Below, piece by piece: positions 7,750 to 15,774 of a stretch of DNA of 62,307 nt. The translations under genes were made by a program, and so were the position numbers. The notes below the pieces were generated by a model, which saw nothing but the letters and a program-made list of their open reading frames with translations, did no database searches and was not told the DNA's origin. Position 1 is the stretch's first letter. Each line of letters begins with the position of its first letter. The DNA comes from Lachnospiraceae bacterium (GTDB lineage Bacteria; Bacillota; Clostridia; Lachnospirales; Lachnospiraceae). Where the stretch lies: NCBI GenBank assembly GCA_017524595.1, contig JAFXVI010000085.1:1-62307 (forward strand), in the 5' to 3' direction.

Positions 7750-8544
7750 CTATGAAGAGAACTGGATCTCTACCAATTCATTATTTCTAAATACCAAAGT
7801 AATAGGAAGTCCGCTCTGTCCTTTCAGAAACTCTTTAATAAGATCCATCTTGTCAAAGAACGAATTCTCATACGTTTCCTCCTGTATTTCGACACACTTG
7901 CAGGAATCAGCCACAGTTATAACATAAGTCTGCTTCGGATATGACGATGACGGGCTATTCACAAATTCAGAGAGTGCCGTCGTTATCGTCATGGTTTTTC
8001 CGTCCGATGACAGTTCCCCTACATATTCTTCATCAGTTACATATTCTCCGTCCGCAATACTAACACCTTCTCCCTCATCTCCTTCTTTATCAGAAAGGCC
8101 TGCTCCCGATATATCTATTGCATTTCCTTCGAAGTCTGTACCTTTAAGAGTCTTCGGATCTATCTCATACCAGTCGATCGTCTCTGTATGATCGCCTGCG
8201 TCCTTATACAAATGAATAAACAAATTTCCGTTATCCATTATCTGATCAAGTTCCGCAACCGGCGCCCCGCTGTACTTCTTTGCCATTTCAACGATCTCAT
8301 CATTACTCAGATTACCGGCATTTACAGGATCCGCAGAAGTATCCTCCGGTTCTTCATATTCTTCATAATCTTCATATTCTTCGTAATCCTCGTAATTCTC
8401 GAAGTATTCTTCGTCATCATAATACTCTTCGGGTTCGGCGGCTACCGGTTGTGCCTTCTTGCCACATCCCGACAGAATGCCCACGCAAAGCGTTAGCGCA
8501 CACATGATCGTTATCATCCTTATGATTGTTTTACTCATTTTCAT
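7750..8544 (-). CDS. lipoprotein with acidic tyrosine/glutamate linker
   Basis: Unrecognised 264-residue protein. The signal peptide ends in LSGCGKK, a lipobox. Residues about 36-70 are an almost uninterrupted run of Glu, Asp and Tyr (EYYDDEEYFENYEDYEEYED and on), a flexible acidic linker likely to hold the C-terminal domain away from the membrane. That domain (about 75-264) has alternating strands such as LFIHLYKDAGDHTETIDWYEID and a C-terminal GLPITLVFRNNELVEIQF, common in unnamed clostridial lipoproteins. AGGAGG precedes the start. It converges with sulP. Confidence 0.75.
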   Translation of the reverse strand: MKMSKTIIRMITIMCALTLCVGILSGCGKKAQPVAAEPEEYYDDEEYFENYEDYEEYEDYEEYEEPEDTSADPVNAGNLSNDEIVEMAKKYSGAPVAELDQIMDNGNLFIHLYKDAGDHTETIDWYEIDPKTLKGTDFEGNAIDISGAGLSDKEGDEGEGVSIADGEYVTDEEYVGELSSDGKTMTITTALSEFVNSPSSSYPKQTYVITVADSCKCVEIQEETYENSFFDKMDLIKEFLKGQSGLPITLVFRNNELVEIQFSS

Positions 8545-8756
8545 CGTCCTCCTGTGTTTTAATGTCCTCTCAAGCCAAAATCATGATCTTAACAAACTAT
8601 CAATTAGATTAAACCATTACCACCCCTAGAAAACCAAGTTCATAAAATGAAGACATCAGGGAGCTGGTGAATTAGTATTTTGTGTTTTTGTGGTTTTACG
8701 CTTATTCCGTCGACTCTTTTGCTTTTTATGACTTTTTGCAACCAAAGTGCAACCAT

Positions 8757-9059
8757 TTATCCTTGCATCAGATTGTAAGGTCTGATATCTGACATATCAA
8801 CAATCTTACCAGATACCTTAAGCATATCCAAATCATACTGATTTTGAATGTTCAACCAGAACTGAGGAGTAGTTCCAAAGTACATTGCAAATCTCATAGC
8901 AGTGTCTGCTGTTATTCCTCTCTTGCCACTTATGATATCACTGATCCTCGACTGAGGAATATGCACCTCCTTGGCAAGTCTATATGCTGTTACATTCATT
9001 GGTTCCAGGAACTCTTCCTGTAATACTTCTCCTGGTGATATAGGTTCTAAATCCATCAT
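8757..9059 (-). CDS. higA: HigA-type antitoxin, XRE family
   Basis: Antitoxin of 101 residues. MMDLEPISPGEVLQEEFLEP is the usual HigA N-terminus; the helix-turn-helix is TAYRLAKEVHIPQSRISDIISGKRGITADTAMRFAMYFG, followed by TTPQFWLNIQNQYDL. It neutralises the HigB toxin encoded 13 bases upstream and represses their promoter. AAGGAGGTGA, an excellent ribosome binding site, lies before the double ATG at 9054-9059 and decides the start; an upstream in-frame start at 9098 would overlap the toxin gene. Toxin-first order is typical for higBA. Confidence 0.93.
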   Translation of the reverse strand: MMDLEPISPGEVLQEEFLEPMNVTAYRLAKEVHIPQSRISDIISGKRGITADTAMRFAMYFGTTPQFWLNIQNQYDLDMLKVSGKIVDMSDIRPYNLMQG

Positions 9060-9072
9060 ATAGGTCACCTCC

Positions 9073-9354
9073 TTAGTGATAATCACCGATTTCTTCAATG
9101 ATCACATTACCATTATTCCAACAAAAACAGATTCGATATTGATCATTAATTCTAATACTATGCTGACCCTCTCGATCACCTTTTAATTCTTCGAGATGAT
9201 TCGAAGGCGGTATTCTCAAATCATTTATGCTTGCTGCCGAGTGAATCATTACAAGCTTTCTCCTAGCTACCTTCTGAATGTCATGAGGCAGCTTTGTCGA
9301 GAATTTCATATTCCATATTTTTTCGGCTTCTTTGTCATGCCATTCTGCTATCAT
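9073..9354 (-). CDS. higB: HigB-type mRNA interferase toxin (RelE superfamily)
   Basis: Toxin of 93 residues that cuts mRNA on the ribosome. The HigB pattern is complete: AEWHDKEAEKIWNMKFSTKLP, ARRKLVMIHSAASINDLRIPPSNHLEELKGDREGQHSIRINDQYRICF and the C-terminal EEIGDYH. The conserved LKGDR-G-x-SIRIN-x-x-RICF block holds the catalytic basic residues of the family. It is intact and is followed by an intact antitoxin with a stronger ribosome binding site, as expected for a functional pair. Confidence 0.93.
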   Translation of the reverse strand: MIAEWHDKEAEKIWNMKFSTKLPHDIQKVARRKLVMIHSAASINDLRIPPSNHLEELKGDREGQHSIRINDQYRICFCWNNGNVIIEEIGDYH

Positions 9355-9355
9355 A

Positions 9356-9416
9356 TACTTCTGTTCTCCATTAGTACTTCTGTTTTAAAGATACGTCTTT
9401 TCATCCATTTTGTCAA
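9356..9416 (-). promoter_or_regulatory. higBA promoter and repeat operator
   Basis: Minus-strand -35 TTGACA (9411-9416), 17-bp spacer and -10 TATCTT (9388-9393). Downstream of the -10, AACAGAAGTA occurs twice, at 9375-9384 and 9356-9365, 19 bp apart, just before the toxin start. Direct repeats in this position are reasonable HigA or HigBA binding sites. Confidence 0.65.
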
Positions 9417-9505
9417 TTACTTTCAAAATAATTATAGTTTGCTCTAGTACATCTCTTCAAATCTACTGCATCTATTTTGTACCCAGCTGATATCATATTT
9501 ATCAC

Positions 9506-9768
9506 TTATTCATTTTCATTATAATCTTTACATGAATCACATAACTTAATTTCGTCTTCATCGTAATCATGGAAATATTGCCCACATCTTTCGCATTCAG
9601 CAATATCATTAAGTGCACCATAATTTAGGCAGGTACCTACCTACCTCTGCCAAGATATCATCTATACAAATGTATTCTTCATCACATTCATCGCAATATA
9701 CTCCCGATGCAACTGGCACATATGGAGTTTTCTGTCCATATATATTACAATTCAAAGCAAACAAATCA
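9506..9768 (-). pseudogene. zinc-ribbon-like protein broken by a 4-bp slip
   Basis: Two adjacent frames join into one cysteine-rich protein. The first reads GQKTPYVPVASGVYCDECDE, then EYICIDDILAEVG; a +1 shift follows and the second reads LNYGALNDIAECERCGQYFH, then DYDEDEIKLCDSCKDYNENE and a stop at 9506-9508. Removing one copy of the threefold GGTA repeat (9634-9645) restores a continuous frame through EVGTCLNYG. CxxC pairs (CDEC, CERC, CDSC) indicate zinc or metal ribbons. There is no start codon with an SD; the beginning overlaps the end of the GNAT gene in another frame, so the N-terminus was probably lost. It could be a recent decay or a sequencing slip. Confidence 0.65.
9634..9645 (-). 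repeat. (GGTA)3 tetranucleotide repeat at a frameshift
   Basis: TACC occurs three times in tandem on the plus strand (GGTA on the coding strand). Two copies would keep the zinc-ribbon frame open; three break it. Slippage during replication is the simplest explanation. Confidence 0.8.
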
Positions 9769-10237
9769 TAATGTATTCTTCGCTGTTTTCATCTACGATC
9801 TTAAATCCAACTTTTTCATACATCCTAACAGCATAATTAGCTTTCTGTACAGCCAGAGAAGCCTTCTTATAACCCTTCTCTCTTAACAGTTCAAGCATTC
9901 GTTCCATCAAGTTTGTTCCGATACTCATTCCGCGATACTCCTTATACAAGGATATAGCAAAAGACGGCGTGTCATCATCAACATGCCCGTAATCATCCAT
10001 GATACGAGTCCAAACCGCACCGACCACTCTGCCATTATCATCTGCAACGATACAGTAATCTGCTTTCTCCGTTCCAAAGTCTTCATAATACAGTTTCAAT
10101 TCCGGTTGCGTAATGATTTCTTTTGCAGGCAGTTCCACTCCTTCCGGAATAAAGATAGCTTCGTACAAAAAATCCTGGAGAAGATCATATTCATTTTCTT
10201 TTATTTCCCGTAACGTCATATTCCTATACTTCATCAT
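9752..10237 (-). CDS. GNAT family N-acetyltransferase
   Basis: Acetyltransferase of 161 residues with unknown substrate. MTLREIKENEYDLLQDFLYE starts the fold; RVVGAVWTRIMDDYGHVDDDTPSFAISLYKEYRGMSIGTNLMERMLELL holds the acetyl-CoA loop (EYRGMSIGTNL corresponds to Q/RxxGxG/A), and AVQKANYAVRMYEKVGFKIV is the C-terminal signature. Its last codons overlap the degraded zinc-ribbon frame. It is separated by about 50 bases from the kinase-like gene upstream and may share its transcript. Confidence 0.88.
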   Translation of the reverse strand: MMKYRNMTLREIKENEYDLLQDFLYEAIFIPEGVELPAKEIITQPELKLYYEDFGTEKADYCIVADDNGRVVGAVWTRIMDDYGHVDDDTPSFAISLYKEYRGMSIGTNLMERMLELLREKGYKKASLAVQKANYAVRMYEKVGFKIVDENSEEYIMICLL

Positions 10238-10289
10238 CTGAGTACCCTTTTGATCTTAGTATAGTAAATTCTCCTGGAAATATTTCCTT

Positions 10290-10832
10290 TCATATGCGAA
10301 GTTCCAGTTCCTGCCTTTGTTTAAGATGATCGATCAGCGCATCTTCCCCTGACAGACCATGCCTTTTTGCATAAGGTGATCCGTCAAAAAATCTCATCAT
10401 CAGTGGAAACCATAACTCATTTCCCTTATCATCAGATCTTTCCTTCCTGATGACATCAATGTTTGCATTAATATCGCGGCTTTCAAGATAACAGATATGT
10501 ATTTCCCGATCAGTATACGTCACCTGGTTATTATAGATCTCATACTGTTCCATATCCTTATGAAATCCCGGTATATCAGTAATAATTCGCGTATAGCATA
10601 TCACCATACGGTTGTCTTCCTTATAGCTGTACGCTTCTATCTCTTTTCTGATATCATCGTACTTATCAAGGATCTTTTCATATTGATCCCTGCTTACATA
10701 TGCGCACCATGAAAGCTCTACCGGAGAATAATCCCCTTCACGAAATACCTTATGATCCGGGTGCTTCCCGGACAATCTATCAACTAAAGTGCTTTTTCCG
10801 CTGCCTTGCAGCCCTTCGATAAAATAATTCAA
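10290..10832 (-). CDS. P-loop NTPase, kinase-like, unknown substrate
   Basis: Cytoplasmic 180-residue protein starting MNYFIEGLQGSGKSTLVDRL, a Walker A loop (GLQGSGKST) at residues 7-15. The layout (short P-loop protein, ELSWCAYVSRDQYEKIL, EIHICYLESRDINANIDVIR with a lid-like RKERSDDKGNELW segment) resembles small-molecule or nucleoside kinases of the P-loop kinase group. I do not recognise the exact family. It follows the ABC-F gene on the same strand with 15 bases between, so it is likely co-transcribed and controlled by the same attenuator. Confidence 0.7.
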   Translation of the reverse strand: MNYFIEGLQGSGKSTLVDRLSGKHPDHKVFREGDYSPVELSWCAYVSRDQYEKILDKYDDIRKEIEAYSYKEDNRMVICYTRIITDIPGFHKDMEQYEIYNNQVTYTDREIHICYLESRDINANIDVIRKERSDDKGNELWFPLMMRFFDGSPYAKRHGLSGEDALIDHLKQRQELELRI

Positions 10833-10847
10833 CTTCTTTCTCCTTTT

Positions 10848-12383
10848 TCACGGAATCTCTATAACTTCAGTTGCAACCTTTTCACGGAACCTGACATCAT
10901 GATCGACTAATAGCATAGTCGGAGAATACTCTGTTATCAATTTCTCTATCTGTATTCTTGAAAAAACATCTATATAGTTCAGAGGTTCATCCCATATATA
11001 CAGATGTGCAGGTGTTATAAGGCTTGCCGCTATCAGTACCTTTTTCTTCTGACCTTCAGAATAATCTTCCATATTCCGCACAAACTGCTCCCGTGTAAAA
11101 TCAAGCTGTCTCAGCACAGCAAGAAAAAGGCTTTCATCAAGTCCCCTGTCTTCATTGAATTTGTGCAGTGAACCTGATAAAAAAGACGTGTCCTGACTGA
11201 CATATGATATTATCATACCTGATCCGGCATCAAGCGTACCTGATATTGTCAGTTTTTTATCCGGATCTTTATTGCTGTCATTTACTCTTTGTAAAACAGC
11301 CTTAATTATACTTGATTTTCCGCACCCGTTCCCGCCAGACAAAAATATGCGTGCTCCGTTTTTTACCTGAAATCTTAACCCGGTAAAAAGCGGCTCATCC
11401 GCTCCGTCATACATTAGGGACAGATCATATGCAATTATCAGAACTTCCTTATGATACTTAAGCGGTTGTATCTTAAGATCCTTCACCTTCTCAATATCCT
11501 GTAAGAGTCCTTCTTTTTCTTCGATCTCTCTGTCAATACGCATTTCATAGGATTTCACCCTTGCCTGCATCTTCTTTGTCTTGGCGCCTATGTACGATCT
11601 TGTTGAGATGTTCCTTTCCGGTTCTTTTAACGGATCAAAGCCGATCTTGGTGCTCTCGTTCTTATCCGCCCATCTGCCACTTCTGTCTGCAGCCTCCTTA
11701 AGCTTACCGATCTCCTTAAGATGTTTCTCATTCTCCGCCTGTTTAAACGCATCCTGTTTTTCCTTATTTTCCCACCATGATGAGAAATTTCCGGTCTGTA
11801 CCTCTATTGTCTGCCTGTTGAGCACAAGCACATGATCACACACATGATCAAGCAGGTCTCTGTCATGAGATACAAGGATAAATCCCTTCTTGGAAGCAAG
11901 AAATTCTTTAACGATATCACGCGCTCCGGAATCAAGATGGTTAGTCGGTTCATCGATCAACAGGAATTCATTTTCGTCCGCAAAAAGAACTGCAAGCATA
12001 ACTCTGGTTCGCTCACCGAAACTCAATGTGTCAAAGGGTCTGTAAAGACATTCCGGATCCATCTTAAGTCCATTCATCTGGATCATAACCTGCCACATCT
12101 CTATCATCGGCTTCCATACGCCCATCAGTTCTGCAGCGTTTTTTCCCATTTCTTTTTCCGTGACGTGATAAGGGAAATAATCAAATCTCGTAGATGTCGA
12201 TATGCTTCCCTTATACTCATATCTTCCCATCAAAAGATTAAGCAAAGTGGTCTTACCCTTGCCGTTTCTTCCTATAAGTCCGAGTTTCCAGTCCGTATCG
12301 ATCGTAAATGAAGCATTTTCAAACACTTCATCAGGACTCCCCTCATATGAAAATGTAAGATCACTGACTTGTATCTGTGCCAT
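10848..12383 (-). CDS. ABC-F protein, Lsa-type ribosomal protection ATPase
   Basis: Soluble ATPase of 511 residues with two ABC cassettes and no membrane segment; ABC-F proteins act on the ribosome, and the Lsa/Vga branch displaces lincosamide, streptogramin A and pleuromutilin antibiotics. Cassette 1: Walker A GRNGKGKTT (38-46), signature LSFGERTRV, Walker B LLIDEPTNHLD. Cassette 2: GGNGCGKSS, signature degenerate YSEGQKKKV, Walker B YIWDEPLNYID. The interdomain linker is long and charged, the antibiotic-reaching part. The start TDWKLGLIGRNGKGKTTLLNLLMGRYEYKG is very like Lsa(A). Resistance is inferred, not shown; a housekeeping role is possible. Confidence 0.85.
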   Translation of the reverse strand: MAQIQVSDLTFSYEGSPDEVFENASFTIDTDWKLGLIGRNGKGKTTLLNLLMGRYEYKGSISTSTRFDYFPYHVTEKEMGKNAAELMGVWKPMIEMWQVMIQMNGLKMDPECLYRPFDTLSFGERTRVMLAVLFADENEFLLIDEPTNHLDSGARDIVKEFLASKKGFILVSHDRDLLDHVCDHVLVLNRQTIEVQTGNFSSWWENKEKQDAFKQAENEKHLKEIGKLKEAADRSGRWADKNESTKIGFDPLKEPERNISTRSYIGAKTKKMQARVKSYEMRIDREIEEKEGLLQDIEKVKDLKIQPLKYHKEVLIIAYDLSLMYDGADEPLFTGLRFQVKNGARIFLSGGNGCGKSSIIKAVLQRVNDSNKDPDKKLTISGTLDAGSGMIISYVSQDTSFLSGSLHKFNEDRGLDESLFLAVLRQLDFTREQFVRNMEDYSEGQKKKVLIAASLITPAHLYIWDEPLNYIDVFSRIQIEKLITEYSPTMLLVDHDVRFREKVATEVIEIP

Positions 12384-12406
12384 ATATACCTCCTTCGTAC
12401 CGGCAC

Positions 12407-12435
12407 AAAAAAATCTGCTCCATGCCGAAGCAGAT
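12407..12435 (-). terminator. leader attenuator of the ABC-F gene
   Basis: Minus-strand hairpin ATCTGCT/AGCAGAT (9-base loop) followed directly by seven T (12407-12413), an intrinsic terminator lying 24 bases before the ABC-F start. Sequence CTTCGGCA inside the hairpin (12423-12430) can pair instead with TGCC plus CGAAG at 12393-12405, which would dissolve the terminator. Ribosome-mediated attenuation is known for antibiotic-inducible ABC-F genes. Confidence 0.78.
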
Positions 12436-12640
12436 CATACGTACAATTCAAAACCTTAATATGCCAAATGCACATCATATAACGATGGTCTTAAAATGAA
12501 TACGATAATCCAATCCAGCATACCAAGACAGACCTTTTCAGGCCATTTATCCTTTAGTCTTCGTTTACCAAATCTGATTATCTTATCTTCATTCCTTCAC
12601 CTACACACTCAATGTGTGCCTTTCGTATTTACTAATCTGT
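12436..12640 (-). promoter_or_regulatory. long 5' leader of the ABC-F gene
   Basis: About 200 untranslated bases between the promoter and the attenuator. Early in it CACAC-ATTGA-GTGTG forms a small hairpin, and a four-codon ORF follows. The remaining sequence shows no gene. This is the layout of an antibiotic-sensing leader. Confidence 0.6.
12578..12592 (-). CDS. possible four-residue leader peptide (MKIR)
   Basis: ATG AAG ATA AGA TAA with AGGTG five bases upstream, at the start of the ABC-F leader transcript. Leader peptides of this size control other antibiotic-inducible genes by ribosome stalling. Nothing proves it is translated. Confidence 0.3.
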   Translation of the reverse strand: MKIR

Positions 12641-12669
12641 ATAATATGTCATTAAGCAGATAAATGCAA
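12641..12669 (-). promoter_or_regulatory. promoter of the ABC-F leader
   Basis: Minus-strand -35 TTGCAT (12664-12669), exact 17-bp spacer, -10 TATTAT (12641-12646). Transcription from about 12634 gives a leader of roughly 250 nt. Confidence 0.65.
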
Positions 12670-12756
12670 TACATTTATCAAAGTTCTTTTCACTCTTTAT
12701 AGGAGTGCTTAAAAACTCATACCAGTGTTAGTACATGATAACCGTTATGTAAAATA

Positions 12757-13539
12757 TCACCCCAAAGCCACATCAAGCGCCATCATAAGCGTAAAGCCTG
12801 TCGCAAACATGACCACGCCTATATTCATATGTTCACCGGCCGACATTTCGGGGATCAGCTCTTCTACTACAACATACATCATTGCTCCTGCCGCAAAGCT
12901 CAAAAGGTATGGCATGGCAGGTATGATCAATCCTGCTGCAAAAATGGTAAGTGCAGCTCCGACAGGCTCCACTGCTCCGGATAGAACGCCATAGAAAAAG
13001 GCTCTTCCTTTGCCGTTTCCCTCTGCCCTGAGCGGCATTGAGATAATTGCTCCTTCAGGGAAGTTTTGAATGGCTATTCCAAGTGCCAAAGCAAGGGCGC
13101 CGCCCGCCGTAATGAGCGTACTGCCCGAAATAAATCCGGCATATACAACACCGACCGCCATTCCCTCGGGAATATTATGGAGTGTAACTGCGAGCACCAT
13201 CATTGTTGTCTTTTTAAGGCGCGCTTTAGGTCCTTCCGCTTGTTTAGCATTCATATGCAGATGCGGGATCACAGAATCAAGCAGTAACAGAAACAGGATT
13301 CCCAGCCAAAATCCCACACATGCCGGAAGAAATCTTAATTTTCCCAAGCTTTCTGTCTGTTCCATTGCTGGAATGATAAGGCTCCAGATAGAAGCCGCCA
13401 CCATAACGCCGCTCGCAAATCCGGTAAGAGATTTCTGAACCTTATCACTCAACTGTTTTTTCATGAAGAATACACAGGCTGATCCGAGTGCCGTTCCGGC
13501 AAACGGGATCATGATCCCTGTTAGCGTACCCATATTCAT
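12757..13539 (-). CDS. ZIP family divalent metal transporter
   Basis: Metal importer (zinc, possibly iron or manganese) of 260 residues with about eight membrane segments. Both metal-site helices are clear: TLHNIPEGMAVG and IQNFPEGAIIS, plus VEELIPE near the end; a His-containing loop (SVIPHLHMNAKQ) lies between segments three and four. This is the ZupT/GufA-like branch. The ATG at 13537-13539 is chosen because GAGGT lies 7 bases before it. It directly follows the FeoB-associated gene and the decayed feoAB remnants, so it may have taken over the metal-import role of a former feo operon. Confidence 0.92.
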   Translation of the reverse strand: MNMGTLTGIMIPFAGTALGSACVFFMKKQLSDKVQKSLTGFASGVMVAASIWSLIIPAMEQTESLGKLRFLPACVGFWLGILFLLLLDSVIPHLHMNAKQAEGPKARLKKTTMMVLAVTLHNIPEGMAVGVVYAGFISGSTLITAGGALALALGIAIQNFPEGAIISMPLRAEGNGKGRAFFYGVLSGAVEPVGAALTIFAAGLIIPAMPYLLSFAAGAMMYVVVEELIPEMSAGEHMNIGVVMFATGFTLMMALDVALG

Positions 13540-13557
13540 ATAGTTTACCTCATTCAT

Positions 13558-13743
13558 TCAGGAATTCTTGCTTCCTGTGTTTTTGCAGGAAGCGCACATC
13601 GAACAATGTGTGCAATTCCCGCCACAGGAGGTTATTCCATTCTTTTTATCTTTTATCATTTTAAAGATCACAGCTGTCACTATGGCAATAAGGATTGCCG
13701 ATACGATTATCGTTCCAATGTTTTCTGCTATCCATATAAACAT
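13558..13743 (-). CDS. FeoB-associated Cys-rich membrane protein
   Basis: Small 61-residue protein: one membrane helix (IIVSAILIAIVTAVIFKMI) then a basic turn and a cysteine cluster CGGNCTHCSMCASC. This arrangement is typical of the FeoB-associated family, normally encoded just after feoB and thought to help ferrous iron handling. Here its feoB neighbour upstream is a remnant, yet this gene is intact and leads into the ZIP gene, suggesting it still works with another transporter. Confidence 0.88.
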   Translation of the reverse strand: MFIWIAENIGTIIVSAILIAIVTAVIFKMIKDKKNGITSCGGNCTHCSMCASCKNTGSKNS

Positions 13744-13768
13744 CTGTTATCTCCCTTCGACCCGGCTG

Positions 13769-14068
13769 TCATGAATTAGACGATACCGCCATCGTAAGCT
13801 TGTCTGCTTCTTTATATTTCTTGAAGAACAGCATATAGATCATTACCACAAGAGCAACAAGTACTACTATTAATCATATCACGTTTGCGTTACCAGTGAA
13901 AGCCCATCCGAGAGGTATAAATATCCATGCAATACAGTTTCCGATCTTTGCAAGAATTGAAAACTCAAGCTCATCTTCTGCCAGCATGCAGAAACCGTCT
14001 GATGTGAATCCAAAGAATGATGTAAACCATCTCTCAGTGTTTTCACTTCCTATTCCTCCCGCTACCAA
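13769..14068 (-). pseudogene. feoB remnant (C-terminal part, internally deleted)
   Basis: Two stretches of the ferrous iron transporter FeoB survive. The first frame (14068 down to 13874) reads ELEFSILAKIGNCIAWIFIPLGW, the conserved segment that in FeoB continues into xWxATVASxTGLxAKE, but here it runs into AFTGNANVI and a stop. The second, in another frame (about 13850 to 13769), reads VALVVMIYMLFFKKYKEADK then LTMAVSSNS and a stop, matching the last membrane helix and tail of FeoB. The G domain and most membrane segments are gone. Gene order with the FeoB-associated protein supports the identification. Confidence 0.75.
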
Positions 14069-14189
14069 CTAAATAAATATTTTTTTCCAGTTCATCGCTG
14101 ACAGCCACCCTGCTTTCCTTGACTTTTACTATCAGGTTTTCTCCGAGCGAACTTACAATGCTCTATTGGTTAGCGTCTCCGTTGAGCTT
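14043..14189 (-). pseudogene. feoA remnant
   Basis: One frame reads KLNGDANQ-stop-SIVSS, then LGENLIVKVKESRVAVSDEL and EKNIYLVG. The last part matches the SH3-like end of FeoA (LGxxIxVxVxxSRxAL). An in-frame TAG and the missing first half show it is not functional. It lies immediately before the feoB remnant, as in a normal feoAB operon. Confidence 0.6.
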
Positions 14190-14256
14190 TCCCCTGTTTT
14201 ATGATAGCATCTAATGGTGAATTAATTAAAAAACAGAACGCCCGTGGAGGTACATC

Positions 14257-15765
14257 ATGTCTTTGCGATTACAGGATTTTTTACAGTATGACAACATCGT
14301 GATCCAGTGTCACGACAATCCGGATGCGGATGCGCTCGCAAGCGGATTCGCACTGTGCCGGTATTTTGAAAAAAACGGGAAGACCGCGAGGTTTGTTTAT
14401 GGTGGGCGAAATGCTGTGAGCAAAAGCAACCTGATACTTATGATCGCGAATCTCGGTATAGGAGTTGAGCACGTGGAAAAGCTCGAAAACCCCGGTCTTC
14501 TGATCACGGTTGACTGCCAGTACAGCGAGAGCAACGTGACGCGTTTTGAGGCCGACGAGATCGCCGTGATAGATCATCATCAGGTATCCGGGCAGCTTCC
14601 CGCCCTATCCGATGTCAGGAGCAATTACGGATCGTGCTCAACTGTTCTTTACGAACTTCTCCAGCTTGAAGATTTTGATATCAATTCGGACGAAAATCTC
14701 TCAACGGCGCTCTACTATGGGCTCATGACCGACACAGGCGGCTTTTCCGAAATCTCGCATCCCTCTGACAGGGACCTTCGCGATTTTGTCCGGCCAAGGA
14801 ATGCGGATATCGTTTTATTCAAGAACTCCAATCTTTCCAGGGATGAGCTTGTCATAGCGGGCGACGCGCTGAAGCACGCGCACTATTTTGAAGAAAGATC
14901 GTACGCGATCGTTGAGGCAAAACCATGCGATCCCAATATCCTCGGTATCATCAGCGACATGCTGCTTGAGGTCGATACCGTCGATGCATGCCTTGTCTAC
15001 TCCATGATGCCTTTCGGTGTCAAGATCTCCGTCAGAAGCTGCGTGCGCGAGATCAAGGCAAGCGAGCTGGCTGCCTTTATCACGGCAGGTTACGGCGGTG
15101 GCGGCGGTCACCTGATCAAGGCGGGAGGCCTCTTAAAAAAAGATCTTCTCGAAGCGGCACATATAGCCTATGACAATGACAGCATAAGGGATTTTCTCTT
15201 TAAGAAAATGGACGAATACTATGAGAACACTGAGATAATCTATGCCGGACAGCGTATCGAAGACGTTTCCAAAATGACGCATTTCACCAAGAAAGAAGTT
15301 AAGATTGGGTATGTGGAATGTGCGAAAATCGCTCCGGCAGGCACCGGCATCATGATCAGGACTCTCGAGGGCGATGTGGATATCGAGGTCAGAGACGACC
15401 TCGTGATCCTGATAGGGATCGAAGGCGAGATCTATCCGACGAGCATTAAGAAATTCAACGAAGGATACAAAACACTTCCCGGCGAGGAGTATGTCTGTCC
15501 TGCCGAATATCCGCCAAGAGTAACGGATATTGCGACCGGAAACCGTGTAAGTCTGCTGCCCTTTGCAAAACCATGCCTGGCCGCGGGCGGTGCCGGAATC
15601 TATGCCAGAAAGCTCGATCACAGAGTCAAGGTTTTCACCGTATGGGATCCGGACAAGTACTATCTCGGCGTTCCCGGCGACTACCTCGCAGTCAGAGTTG
15701 ACGACCCCTCGGATATCTATGTTATAGCGCAGGATATCTTCCAAAAGACTTACTTGAAAGGATAA
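14257..15765 (+). CDS. DHH family phosphoesterase with extra C-terminal domain
   Basis: Metal-dependent phosphoesterase of 502 residues. The DHH domain shows HDNPDADALASG (19-30), TVDCQYSES and the namesake VIDHHQVSG (Asp106-His107-His108); the DHHA1 domain has GYGGGGGHLIKAGG near 280-292, which binds the nucleic acid or dinucleotide end. This core resembles NrnA-like enzymes that cleave oligoribonucleotides, pAp or cyclic dinucleotides. From about residue 325 an additional 175-residue domain (ending PGDYLAVRVDDPSDIYVIAQ) is not part of the usual family. GGAGG precedes the ATG. It is followed after 9 bases by the TIR gene, and both use more GC-rich codons than their neighbours. Confidence 0.88.
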   Translation: MSLRLQDFLQYDNIVIQCHDNPDADALASGFALCRYFEKNGKTARFVYGGRNAVSKSNLILMIANLGIGVEHVEKLENPGLLITVDCQYSESNVTRFEADEIAVIDHHQVSGQLPALSDVRSNYGSCSTVLYELLQLEDFDINSDENLSTALYYGLMTDTGGFSEISHPSDRDLRDFVRPRNADIVLFKNSNLSRDELVIAGDALKHAHYFEERSYAIVEAKPCDPNILGIISDMLLEVDTVDACLVYSMMPFGVKISVRSCVREIKASELAAFITAGYGGGGGHLIKAGGLLKKDLLEAAHIAYDNDSIRDFLFKKMDEYYENTEIIYAGQRIEDVSKMTHFTKKEVKIGYVECAKIAPAGTGIMIRTLEGDVDIEVRDDLVILIGIEGEIYPTSIKKFNEGYKTLPGEEYVCPAEYPPRVTDIATGNRVSLLPFAKPCLAAGGAGIYARKLDHRVKVFTVWDPDKYYLGVPGDYLAVRVDDPSDIYVIAQDIFQKTYLKG

Positions 15766-15774
15766 AAATGTTTT

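Noticed and set aside
12272-12478. 68-codon frame MMCIWHIKVLNC... over the ABC-F leader
   Set aside because: No SD, runs through the attenuator and into the ABC-F gene in another frame; better explained as leader.
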